DNA of 64,000 nucleotides from Conus ventricosus (lineage: Eukaryota; Mollusca; Gastropoda; Neogastropoda; Conidae), in NCBI GenBank assembly GCA_018398815.1, contig CM031607.1, forward strand, positions 92,761,543 to 92,825,542, written 5' to 3'. The first letter of the stretch is position 1. Every line of letters starts with the position of its first letter. Below the pieces are notes generated by a model. The model was not told the DNA's origin and searched no databases. It was given only the letters and a program-made list of their open reading frames with translations. Made by a program: the position numbers and the translations under genes. Positions 54,340 to 64,000 of the stretch are shown here, in pieces.

Positions 54340-55600
54340 TGCAAAATATTGTTAAGGTTTCGACTCTTGACTATGTTATGATCAAAGAGTCTTGATTTTT
54401 TCTAATGTTCTCATAAGCAGGACAAGTGAACAAAAAATGTAACTCATCTTCTCTATTTGCAACATCATTACAAAATGGACATGAATCATCAACAGCATTA
54501 TTATTTAGATACAATCTTTTATTAGCATTTAATCCCAGTGTTCTATTTCTAAATCTTGCTAGGATACCTTTTTGCCACCGATTTAGATACTAGATGTAAA
54601 ATACTTTTCTGCCCCCAAGTTACTTTTGAAGGATAGGAACCAGGAATATCTATCATGTTCTTCTAGTTGACTGTGCCAGTTTTGTTTATACGAGGAAATT
54701 AGTCTATCTTTGAATTCAGACATAAAAACGGTTTCATTTCCGACTGCCTGGCTCAACCACACTATCCCAAACCCTTCTCTGTCAGCACTTTCTTAACCTT
54801 AGAGGCCCAGTTAACATTTCCTAACTCACATTGTTGCAGCATCATGTCGTAGGCTTGCCTGCTCATTCTAGCCACTGGTAATCGTATTACTTTACACCAG
54901 TATCTAACACACTTTACAATACATCTGATGTACAAAGGGCACCTTCCTGTTTCACCGTAAGCTATTTTATTGGACGAATGAATCGGAATATTCGAAACCG
55001 TCTGATTGCATAAGTGTGCACTCTTTCTATTTTTAGATTTTCTTCAAGTCCCCATATTTCAGCACCATATGTAAGAATCGGTTCAATCTGGGTATCAAAT
55101 AGCTTCCAAAATATGTGTGGATCAGTAGTTTTTTAATTTCTTCGACGTTTTCAAAATTTCTATCACTCTTTTTTTGCCTTTTCTGCTTGTTTCATACCAA
55201 CCTAAATTCCAACTTAATTTTGTTGTAAATACATTCCTAAATTTTTGTACGAACTGGTTACTTTAACCTCAGAATTACCATACCACCAAACTTTATTCTT
55301 AGCTAAATATCCACATTTCCAAAACACAATAATGTTGGTTTTATCAAGGTTTTACTGTCAACTGTAGTTTATCAGCTTCCCATTTCAAAACATTCAATTT
55401 GGTTTTGCAATCCTATTGCTGTACTAGACAACAGAATTACATCATCAGCAAACACATCATAAACCTCCACAGAACCTGGAATAATCTGAATACCATGTTT
55501 ACCATTTCTTGAGAGTTCTAAAGCAAGCTCATTGATAAAAAAAAAAGAAGAAAAAACTGTGGGCTTAAAAGGCAGCCTTGTTTGACTCCACGTGGGTGAG
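54340..55600 (-). mobile_element. LINE family A fragment (RT C-terminus to zinc finger)
   Basis: Minus strand: YDVFADDVILLSSTAIGLQNQIE (RT FADD box, about 55395-55460), NKTNIIVF-like region (about 55330), AEIWGLEE-like segment (about 55050), and at 54400-54490 the CCHC finger NREDELHFLFTCP. It matches the family at 31620-37860 in motif order. Multiple frame changes. The 5' side is truncated at a (GA)-rich tract (55600-55670). Confidence 0.75.
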
Positions 55601-56026
55601 AGAGAGAGGGGAGAGAGAGGGGAGAGAGAAAAGAGAGAGGGGAGAGAGAGAGAGAGAGAGAAAAGAGTGTCGCTTATGAAGCCAGCCTTATAATCCTGGA
55701 TCCCTTTCTTATGTTCCGGCAATGGAAGGAAATATTTTTAAATTCAACAAAGACAAAATCGCAACGATGTTGATCTGTCCAAGAAAGTATTTAAATATCT
55801 ATACGTTCCATTTTCTGCCGACTTCATTGACGCATCGGTCGCTCTTTCTTGTGTTCAAAACCTCCGTGTGACATTGAGTCAAACTCTTTCCTTTTAAAGG
55901 CAGGTTGTCAGTGTTTGTTTTCTTGAACTCCAAGGCATAGCCTCCACCTCTCACCTCCTTCCAGAAGACACCACGAAAAGCCTTGCCTGCCTTCTCTCTC
56001 TCTCTCTCTCTCCCCCTCTCTCTCTC

Positions 56027-56077
<51 letters not shown>

Positions 56078-56085
56078 TGCATTAT
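55601..56085. repeat. (GA)n/(CT)n tracts flanking non-coding spacer
   Basis: (GA)-rich tract at 55601-55670 and (CT)n tract at 55993-56075, with no gene between. Confidence 0.85.
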
Positions 56086-56204
56086 TGCAATCTCTTTTAT
56101 CTGGTTGTCCTGGTCTCATCAAACATTTTATAACGTCCCAAATCATACACTCATCTCAGCTTTTGCTCACCTACATTTGCCCATCTTTCCCCATCATTGT
56201 GTTC

Positions 56205-56680
56205 TCTCTCTGACGGGCTCCCTGTACAGCAAAGGAACTTACATCTGTCATGACTCTTGAATCCTGCTGCCCCAATGTCTGAGGGATCTGACGGGCTCCC
56301 TGTACAGCAAAGGAGCTTACATCTGTCATGACTCTTGAATCCTGCTGCCCCCAATGTCTGAGGGATCTGACGGGCTCCCTGTACAGCAAAGGAACTTACA
56401 TCTGCCATGACTCTTGAATCCTGCTGCCCCCAATGTCTGAGGGATCTGACGGGCTCCCTGTACAGCAAAGGAACTTACATCTGCCATGACTCTTGAATCC
56501 TGCTGCCCCCAATGTCTGAGGGATCTGACGGGCTCCCTGTACAGCAAAGGAACTTACATCTGCCATGACTCTTGAATCCTGCTGCCCCCAATGTCTGAGG
56601 GATCTGACGGGCTCCCTGTACAGCAAAGGAACTTACATCTGCCATGACTCTTGAATCCTGCTGTCCCCAATGTCTGAGGA
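56205..56680. repeat. 79-bp tandem satellite, 6 copies
   Basis: Six nearly identical 79-bp units sharing GACGGGCTCCCTGTACAGCA, the first shortened by one base. Frames through it shift each unit and do not code. Confidence 0.95.
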
Positions 56681-56689
56681 TCTCTTGCA

Positions 56690-57118
56690 CTAGTGCACTC
56701 CTTCCGTAAACTCCTGTTCTTTTACAATAATACTCGTCCCTCCCACATTTCCTTCGGTCGTATCAAATCTTTTGATCAGCTGTTCTTGGTCTCTCAGGCT
56801 TTTTTTTTTAAATTCCGAACAATTTCACACATCAACTCAATTACTTTCTGCCAATCTGGGCTCTTTTATATCAAACTTTAAACCATTTTCTATTCCCATG
56901 AAACTGATATACAGAATTTTTTTTTTTTTTATAATACATTTCGTCAGAGAAAAACATCAGTCGTGCGTTGGCGAAAAAATAAACATGTTGTTGAAACTCT
57001 TGATCAGATAAAAGTAAGAAGAGGTTATTGCTGGGGGTGTGCTTTTATTTTTGCTGCGTACGTCCCATTTTATTCCTGGGTCCTGTTTCTGAGGGCGGGT
57101 GGTCAAGAAACATTAAAG
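56690..57118. other. No recognisable feature
   Basis: AT-rich spacer with poly-T runs. Confidence 0.4.
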
Positions 57119-57435
<317 letters not shown>

Positions 57436-57854
57436 GCATGCCATCTTCTAAGACTTGCTGTTCATGATCGGCAGATCGTTCAACTGTCATGTCAGGTGAA
57501 CGTAATCCACAAATAAAGTGTCAATTATCCCTAAAACGACGTTAAAATTGTAAACTATTGTTAGTATAAAGTCATCATTGGATTAATTTTCAGTCACATT
57601 TCTCGGCAGCCCATCATCTTTAGACTTGTTCCTCAAGTGCACTAACTACTTAAAGCCTTTATTACTATTATCATTATTATTATCATCATCATTATTATTA
57701 TCAATGCTACTGTTATTTCTAAGGGTAAATAGACGGTGACACGCACGCAGGCACGTACGCACTTACATTTACTCAAACCCCTACAATATGTAAATTCTAA
57801 AATCCAGATAGACAGGCACCAACACTGTTGGAAAATCCTATCTTTATATTTACT
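57436..57854. other. 3' flank of the receptor gene
   Basis: Short (ATT)n tract at 57660-57705. No other gene signal. Would contain the receptor's 3' UTR. Confidence 0.5.
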
Positions 57855-58889
57855 TCACTTTTCCATACACTCCTTATCTGTTTCTGCGCACAAGGTTTTG
57901 GACAATACATCTATCAAGCGTTTCTCGTGCTTGATTCTTCTGCGTTCCCGAATGACGTTGACAGTGTAGAGGAAAGGATTTAGGGCAGAGTTGAGTGGAA
58001 GGACAAAAATAGCAATAGTCACGTTGACGTCATTTGACACCTGAAATCCCCTGTTCGCCATCAGTCCCAGAACCCCAATGGGGAACCAGCAGAGGAAGTC
58101 GGACACTACCACAGTGATCAGTCGACGGGCAATAGTAATGTTTTTGGATTCACCAGCTGTGCCTCTGTTTCTCATCATGTTGGACCTCACTGACCAGTAG
58201 ATGAAACCTTGACCTGCTGCAATGAAAAGAAAGAGGATAAAGTTGAGGCAAATGAACACACCAAAGGAATAGTCCTGGCCACCAAACACAGTGCTGGTGA
58301 TGGGGAGCGGAACGCACATCCCTGTCTGACCGTAGAAGTGCCAGTGGGAGGTCGCTGGCAGCAACGGGACAGCACCCAGACAGACACCAGCCCCCCACAG
58401 GAACAGGCTGGACACGTGAGCTGACCTGGGTGCAAAGTGAACACTGCTGAAAGGAAACCGCAGCACCAGGAATCGATCCACTGTGATCACACTGACCAGG
58501 AATGCTGACACTTCTGAGGACATCAGTGATAAAAATCCAGCTGCCTTGCAGACATGACTGCTTTTCCATGATAAATCGTTCCAGAGGTAATTGCCCTTGT
58601 ATACAGAATCCACCACCCCAATCACCATCAAATACACCCCCATCAGGAAGTCACATAAACACAAGTGCATCACAAAAACACCAAAACCAAATGACGTGGC
58701 CGACTTGTCAACAACAGTACGGAATAACAGACTGATAGAATTCCCCAGCAGAGAGAACGCCGCCAGAACAGCCAGGCCTGTCCGGTACAGATCACTTGGT
58801 AACAAGTCGTCACAGGACGAAAGCTGGTCTGAAGGAGCCACACAACCAACAGGATTGAAGTCTTCAGGCAAAAGACTTGGGCAGCACAT
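57855..58889 (-). CDS. Rhodopsin-family 7TM domain of the GRL101-like receptor (intact frame)
   Basis: A 344-residue frame. A Cys-rich hinge (MCCPSLLPEDFN, CVAPSDQLSSC) leads into TM1 (AAFSLLGNSISLLF, with GN), TM2 (VMHLCLCDFLMGVYLMVIGV, Leu/Asp pair) and TM3 (SSEVSAFLVSVITVDRFLVL, DRF in place of DRY). Extracellular loop 2 carries a Cys (TGMCVPL) to pair with the TM3 Cys (SHVCKAA). TM5 is FIAAGQGFIYW. TM6 (FLCWFPIGVLGLMA, CWxP toggle) and TM7 (LPLNSALNPFLYTVN, NPxxY-like) follow, then a short basic tail. Typical length for the family. The hinge is joined to the LRR in another frame upstream. Confidence 0.85.
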   Translation of the reverse strand: MCCPSLLPEDFNPVGCVAPSDQLSSCDDLLPSDLYRTGLAVLAAFSLLGNSISLLFRTVVDKSATSFGFGVFVMHLCLCDFLMGVYLMVIGVVDSVYKGNYLWNDLSWKSSHVCKAAGFLSLMSSEVSAFLVSVITVDRFLVLRFPFSSVHFAPRSAHVSSLFLWGAGVCLGAVPLLPATSHWHFYGQTGMCVPLPITSTVFGGQDYSFGVFICLNFILFLFIAAGQGFIYWSVRSNMMRNRGTAGESKNITIARRLITVVVSDFLCWFPIGVLGLMANRGFQVSNDVNVTIAIFVLPLNSALNPFLYTVNVIRERRRIKHEKRLIDVLSKTLCAETDKECMEK

Positions 58890-59800
58890 CTTGAAATTGC
58901 GGCTTTGACTTCAAGCAGTTGGTCCAGATTGTGGAATAAACGGTGAGGAAACTCAGTTAAAGGGCAATGCCTCAGTCAACATATTTCAAAGATCTCATTG
59001 TATGAAACCCAACGTTTTGTACGTGAGTTAACTTTGTATGGGACAGATTCAAGATATAGAGGTGAGTCAGCTCCTGAAAATGGCTTGGATCCAGCGCTGG
59101 AATATGAACAAAAGACAAATCCAGCTTTTCAAGACGGTTAATACTAGTGATTGCTGGAAGACTGATTTGTAGATCCAATGGGTTTCTGGCCAGGCCCAGG
59201 AACACGGAGGTTTCTCATTTCCATGAACATGTGAGGAGAAAGATGAGTGATAGCGTTATCACTCAAATAAAGGCTGTGCAAGTTAGGAAGTCGGGGCATT
59301 GTGACATTATGCAGGGAACAGCGGGCTAGGCTCAGATGAATGAGCATCATGTTATGCTGTAAAGCCTCCAGCGTCATGTTACTTCCGTCTGCATGCAAAT
59401 AACGAAGATAGGAATTCTTTTCACTGATAAAAGACTGGTTGCAGAAAAACGCATGTCCGTAACATGTGCATGCATGTGGACAATTAACATCACATACCCA
59501 TTCATCGTCATTTTGCGGACATTGTCCATATTTTTCCATCACACACATCTGAAGCATGCAGACAAATCTTGGAATCTCTACAGCGATAGTAGCCAGGGCA
59601 GGTGGAGTCTTCACAGCCCGTCTCATCTTCGTGTCCCGGGCAATCTGCCACGTCATTGCATCGCAGGAAGACAGGCAGACAAAGGAATAGATCTGTGTTT
59701 GGACATTTGAAATGGCTGGCTGGGCACGACTTATCAGGAGAAGCAGGCTCATCTATCAGTGTGTGTTTCTTTCTCTCATCAAGCCTCAGAAAAACTATGA
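57855..59800 (-). pseudogene. GRL101-like LDLa-LRR-7TM receptor gene, 3' region with frame breaks
   Basis: Minus strand, without visible introns across about 2 kb. Two LDLa modules come first: CNDVADCPGHEDETGC and then CLHASDVCDG...QCPQNDDE. Next are an LRR N-cap (CPHACTCYGHAFFC), about six leucine-rich repeats (for example LHSLYLSDNAITHLSPHMF), the hinge and an intact 7TM part (57855-58889). Four single-base frame changes break it: near 59535 (in an A-run), 59205, 58972 and 58905. Relaxin-like/LGR type C receptors share this build and signal through G proteins. It could be a decayed paralogue, a retrocopy, or a real gene with assembly indels; the intact 7TM frame argues against old decay. 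Confidence 0.75.
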
Positions 59801-59989
59801 GAGCATCGCCTTGACTTCTGCGATAGTTGAAACGTTTTTTTATAACACAGTGCTTCGTCCGTACCGTGAACGCAGTGGGGCATGTTGTCACAGAGTGCTT
59901 CCTTTTGTAAACACTAATCACATGCGGCCCCCGACCCCACCACCAGCACACACACAAATACGTAAGCGCACATATACATACACTCACTC
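59801..59989. other. Sequence 5' of receptor exon
   Basis: Open minus-strand frame continues a short way but no conserved domain. Upstream exons (possibly CTLD or further LDLa) not found in this window. Confidence 0.4.
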
Positions 59990-60015
59990 GCACAAGCACG
60001 TGCACGCTCGCGCGC

Positions 60016-60082
<67 letters not shown>

Positions 60083-60446
60083 GGGTGCACATTTATTATA
60101 AACCGCTTTCATCATATGCACCTTTACCCTCTCTCTATCTCTGTGTGTGAATGTGGGTGTTTCTGTGTGTGTAGATCTATCTATTTATCTATCTATCAAT
60201 AAACACACACGAACACACATACACACACACACACGCGCGCCTGCGCGCGAACAGACACAACATACCTCTGATATTATATCCATCTATTTATTTATCTATC
60301 TATATATCTACCTACCTATCTATCTATTTATCCATGTAAGCACACACACGCATATATCCTTCTGATATTATATCTATCTATCTATTACATGTAAACACAC
60401 ACATATCCCTCAGATATTATATCTATCTATCTATCTATCTATATAT

Positions 60447-60529
<83 letters not shown>

Positions 60530-60530
60530 T
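59990..60530. repeat. (CA)n, (CGCA)n and (TATC)n microsatellites
   Basis: (CGCA)n/(CA)n at about 60008-60080, (TATC)n at 60278-60330 and 60370-60440, (CA)n at 60452-60527. Confidence 0.95.
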
Positions 60531-60779
60531 TTTACAGCGCCCGTCTTGACAACGTAGGCTATACAGGGCGCTTTACAAGTTTAACAAATCAACTTCTAAA
60601 ATATACCGAACTGTTCAATCAACTTAGTAGAGAACGCAGACAGATATGAGCCCAGCGGAAAGAGAATATTGATGTAGAACAATATGGTCACAGTGGAATA
60701 TCCGAATCTACAATATTCCAGAATCCAAACCAGGAGAGCCAGAAAAAAGGACCGACTGAAAAAAAAATAAGAAAGAAAG
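60531..60779. other. Possible SINE 3' end fragment, otherwise spacer
   Basis: ACAGGGCGCTTTACAAG near 60565 resembles GC-rich 3' domains of tRNA-derived SINEs. Too short to assign. Confidence 0.3.
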
Positions 60780-61200
60780 AAACAACTGTGTGACAGTTTC
60801 ACAAATGAAGTTGGAGTGGCTGTGAGCGACAAGGACATAGAGGTAGCTCACAGGATTAGCGTCCATTCCCCTCAACATGCCAGACCTCGGCCTATGATCG
60901 CTCGTATCCAATCCCGGAAAATAAAAGATGAAGTTCTAGCAAAACGTAGGAACTGAAAAGGCAACGTTCAAACGAAATCGATTTCCGTGAATTTGAGATC
61001 ACTCCAATTATAAACTGTTAAAAGAAGCAAAGGAACAGTCATCAACAGTGGATGCTTGGAGCAGTCAAGAAAAAAATCATTGTCAAATTAAAAAAATGGA
61101 AAGAGACAAAGATTGGACAGAGACATGGACGTTGACAAAGTACTGCACTGTGCGATGTAAAATTCCAAAACTACCAATAATTGCTGACCCACAGCTCTGT
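60780..61200 (+). mobile_element. LINE ORF1-type fragment (RRM/CTD)
   Basis: Plus strand: VGVAVSDKDIEVAHRI, then ARPRPMIARIQSRKIKDEVL and LAKRRN, the RRM and C-terminal nucleic-acid-binding segments of LINE ORF1-type proteins. Further in-line pieces (about 61025-61150) are in other frames. Not clearly the same family as 36619-37860. Confidence 0.65.
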
Positions 61201-61779
61201 GTGTGGATGATGGGATGTGTGGTGGAGTGGGTTGGAGACTGGCCATGGACAACGGCTATGTGCCAATAAAAAGGACAAGTGAGAACGACTGGTGGAGGAT
61301 AGGATTTCCTCCTTCCTCCCCCCCCCCCCCCCCCCCCCCCGCACCCTCCTTCCTCCATTGCCTCTCCATCAATTTCAAGTTGCTGGAATTGTGAACTTCT
61401 TTCTCCTTCATTCGTCTGTTCAAACTGTTTTTGTGCTTCTTGTTGCATTGCGAAGGCACCTGGGGTGGGGTGGGGGTGGGGGTGGAAGGTATCTTCCTCT
61501 GGTGTTCAGAAATACCACAGCAGGTGCGGGTGCACGTGTGTGTATGTGTGAACGTACACACGGTTAATAATTTATTGGCTCTATATATGTATTTAAATGT
61601 ATATGAAGGCATGAATAGATGTGCGTTTTTTTATTATGCGATAGCATCTGAAAGGATGCTTAGGACCCCCCCCCCCCCCCTCTCTCATTCTCTCTCAAAG
61701 ATCTTGTGAGCATAGCTAAACACGCCTTACTGTGTATCATGAAAAAACTGACAATGTTGAATAACAATTCTTTAACACT
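61201..61779. other. Poly-C rich spacer
   Basis: Poly-C tracts at 61318-61341 and 61667-61680, GT-rich stretch 61460-61485. No gene recognised. Confidence 0.5.
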
Positions 61780-62400
61780 ATTTTAAAGATTATTTGTTTC
61801 TCAAATCCAATCAATTGTGCAATATGTTGCCGAATTGTTGGGTATTAGCAGCTCTGCTTTTTTGAGGAGAAGTTACATTTATATGCACTAAAGAAGTTTT
61901 TAGGAGTATCTATACATACGCCTAAAGACTTAGTCTATTGGGAGACAAATAGGTATCCTATATATTTAGTATCTATAGTCAGTTAAGTTCTGTTCGTTAT
62001 TGGTTAATGTTAACAAGAATGCAATCACACAGATTATCCCATAGAGCTTACAATATGTTAGTTGATTTTGATGCCAGAGGCAAGACAAATTGGGCTTTGC
62101 AGGTACATTTAAAGTTGTATGAATATGGATTTGGCTTTGTATGCGAAAGTCATGGTGTTGGGGGCATACGTGATTTTATCCGTGAATTTCGTCAGAGATT
62201 AATAGATTGTTGATGGCAAAGCTGGCATTCTGGTGTAAAGTGACAGATATGATATCTATCGTGTGTTAGACGTGGTACTTAGAGTGCCAGTGTACTGTTC
62301 TGTAAATGGGGACAAACATTTGAGATACATCTTAACAAAATTTAGATTTGGTATCACAGAAATAAGGTTTCCGTGAAGTATGATGGAAGTTGAATCCATT
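61780..62400 (+). mobile_element. LINE family A C-terminal fragment
   Basis: Plus strand: LSIYIRL-like GELGRxP analogue in broken frame, then SHRAYNMLVDFDARGKTNWA, GFGFVCESHGVGG, REFRQRLIDC (62007-62213), and after a frame change VLRVPVYCSVNG, LRYILTKFRFGITEI (about 62280-62370). Order and motifs match the C-terminus of the family at 31620-37860; the expected CCHC finger would follow but is not readable. Confidence 0.7.
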
Positions 62401-62623
62401 TCTGAGGGAGGCAGAAGCAAGGGCAAACAAGTATGTATGATCTACAATCATTTGCTTGTAAATGGCAAGAAGTTTGCTCTGGATGCTAACGACTCATGAG
62501 AGATAGGGTTAGCGTGAAACTTTCAGGAGTAAAGTCTGTTGCCGAAATCGTTTTTATCAGCATCGCTGTGGCCTGAGCGAGAGAATGTAAAATTTCGTTC
62601 AAGACCACCATCTTTATTTGACG
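62401..62623. other. Spacer before gap
   Basis: Short open frame on the minus strand next to the N gap (SNKDGGLERNFTFSRSGHSD) not identified. Confidence 0.3.
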
Positions 62624-63623
62624 NNNNNNNNNNNNNNNNNNNNNNNNNNNNNNNNNNNNNNNNNNNNNNNNNNNNNNNNNNNNNNNNNNNNNNNNNNNNN
62701 NNNNNNNNNNNNNNNNNNNNNNNNNNNNNNNNNNNNNNNNNNNNNNNNNNNNNNNNNNNNNNNNNNNNNNNNNNNNNNNNNNNNNNNNNNNNNNNNNNNN
62801 NNNNNNNNNNNNNNNNNNNNNNNNNNNNNNNNNNNNNNNNNNNNNNNNNNNNNNNNNNNNNNNNNNNNNNNNNNNNNNNNNNNNNNNNNNNNNNNNNNNN
62901 NNNNNNNNNNNNNNNNNNNNNNNNNNNNNNNNNNNNNNNNNNNNNNNNNNNNNNNNNNNNNNNNNNNNNNNNNNNNNNNNNNNNNNNNNNNNNNNNNNNN
63001 NNNNNNNNNNNNNNNNNNNNNNNNNNNNNNNNNNNNNNNNNNNNNNNNNNNNNNNNNNNNNNNNNNNNNNNNNNNNNNNNNNNNNNNNNNNNNNNNNNNN
63101 NNNNNNNNNNNNNNNNNNNNNNNNNNNNNNNNNNNNNNNNNNNNNNNNNNNNNNNNNNNNNNNNNNNNNNNNNNNNNNNNNNNNNNNNNNNNNNNNNNNN
63201 NNNNNNNNNNNNNNNNNNNNNNNNNNNNNNNNNNNNNNNNNNNNNNNNNNNNNNNNNNNNNNNNNNNNNNNNNNNNNNNNNNNNNNNNNNNNNNNNNNNN
63301 NNNNNNNNNNNNNNNNNNNNNNNNNNNNNNNNNNNNNNNNNNNNNNNNNNNNNNNNNNNNNNNNNNNNNNNNNNNNNNNNNNNNNNNNNNNNNNNNNNNN
63401 NNNNNNNNNNNNNNNNNNNNNNNNNNNNNNNNNNNNNNNNNNNNNNNNNNNNNNNNNNNNNNNNNNNNNNNNNNNNNNNNNNNNNNNNNNNNNNNNNNNN
63501 NNNNNNNNNNNNNNNNNNNNNNNNNNNNNNNNNNNNNNNNNNNNNNNNNNNNNNNNNNNNNNNNNNNNNNNNNNNNNNNNNNNNNNNNNNNNNNNNNNNN
63601 NNNNNNNNNNNNNNNNNNNNNNN
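62624..63623. other. Assembly gap (1000 N)
   Basis: Exactly 1000 N; frames through it are meaningless. Confidence 0.99.
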
Positions 63624-63628
63624 GTACA

Positions 63629-64000
63629 TTAGATGTTGGACGGTTTAGTGGGATCATAATCGTCTAAATACTTGTTGTTGGCTTTGCAGTAAGGATGTGA
63701 GGCCATGCTAATACCTCCCTCAGCCATCTTCAATCATCTGAAGTGTGGGTAGATCAGAAATTAAGTCAATCTTGATGTTTGTAGACTTTAAGAAGGCGTC
63801 CCAAGAAAGGCCTGGGGCAGAGATGTAATGTGATGAGTCTAAGCTGTAATGTTTCATGCATGTAGATCTGTAATTCTGAACGACGTCTGCCAATAAACAC
63901 ACGTCAGCCAATAAATATTGAACGTGATAGTTGCCCATCGTTTGGCAGTGTAATTCTGTCCAGGCTTTCTGTGCGTATTCATATTCAGCATCAGTTATGT
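63629..64000 (-). pseudogene. Protein-primed DNA polymerase B fragment (second Polinton)
   Basis: Minus strand entering from the right edge: DAEYEYAQKAWTEL, then the exonuclease III-type YLLADVCLLADVVQNYR, then SAPGLSWDAFLKST at the exonuclease-polymerase junction. After a one-base frame change comes RGGISMASHPYCKANNKYL. These motifs are diagnostic of the PolB2 enzymes of Polintons/Mavericks. The first polymerase Asp region would lie in the gap. A further indel lies near 63630. Not contiguous with the element at 47048-52813, so either a second copy or displaced assembly. Confidence 0.85.

Noticed and set aside
62523..63667. Four long frames across the 1000-N gap
   Set aside because: They are created by translating N; no evidence for coding.

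Overview
The window is animal genomic DNA, most probably from a mollusc and probably a gastropod. Three things point there: exons resembling the GRL101-type receptor family first described from a pond snail (LDLa, leucine-rich repeats, rhodopsin-like 7TM), TTAGGG-type telomeric repeats, and the mix of mobile elements (Ty3/gypsy, DIRS/Ngaro, Penelope-like ends, several LINE clades, Tc1, tRNA-derived SINEs, Polinton/Maverick) set in dense dinucleotide microsatellites. Nothing is bacterial. Two runs of N (100 nt at 52185, 1000 nt at 62624) are assembly gaps.

Layout. 1-2.6 kb: decayed Ty3/gypsy gag-pro-RT, minus. 3.05-5.36 kb: DIRS/Ngaro-type RNase H and tyrosine recombinase, plus, followed by an inverted repeat. 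5.8-6.2 kb and 20.45-20.7 kb: two minus-strand exons (LDLa-type and C-type-lectin-like) that probably belong to one TE-bloated receptor gene. 7.7-12.5 kb: LINE and SINE fragments, a 59-bp satellite and a 1.7-kb minisatellite that grew inside a LINE reading frame. 13.5-14 kb: LTR-like sequence with heat-shock elements. 15-22.5 kb: microsatellites, local duplications and a complete SINE. 22.6-26.8 kb: MITE, Penelope-like end with a hammerhead motif, RNase H LINE fused to a CR1 LINE. 28.3-30.8 kb: RTE LINE split by a fold-back element full of telomeric repeats. 31.6-37.9 kb: a near full-length LINE (2A-like motif, coiled coil/RRM, endonuclease, RT, zinc finger) split by a 1954-bp TG...CA element. 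38.1-45.2 kb: a dispersed tandem-like repeat family carrying a hammerhead-like core, a Tc1 transposon and an asymmetric fold-back element. 45.2-46.3 kb: LINE endonuclease. 46.8-52.8 kb: a second Penelope-like end, then a Polinton/Maverick element. 54.3-62.4 kb: LINE pieces around a GRL101-like receptor gene. 63.6-64 kb: part of a protein-primed DNA polymerase B from a second Polinton.

The host content is a probable pair of minus-strand receptor genes of one family. The 3' part of one (LDLa-LRR-7TM, 57.86-59.8 kb) is readable but has about four single-base frame breaks. The rest is nested transposable elements. Several insertions can be dated relative to each other because removing them restores the interrupted reading frame and leaves a perfect target-site duplication.

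The most unusual object is the Polinton at 47048-52813. It has compact, virus-like gene packing (18-bp divergent promoter, 30-bp convergent overlap). Both termini fold into hairpins whose stems differ in sequence between the two ends, yet each remains self-complementary. Its left flank is a corrupted assembly duplicate, so some frame breaks there may be artefacts.
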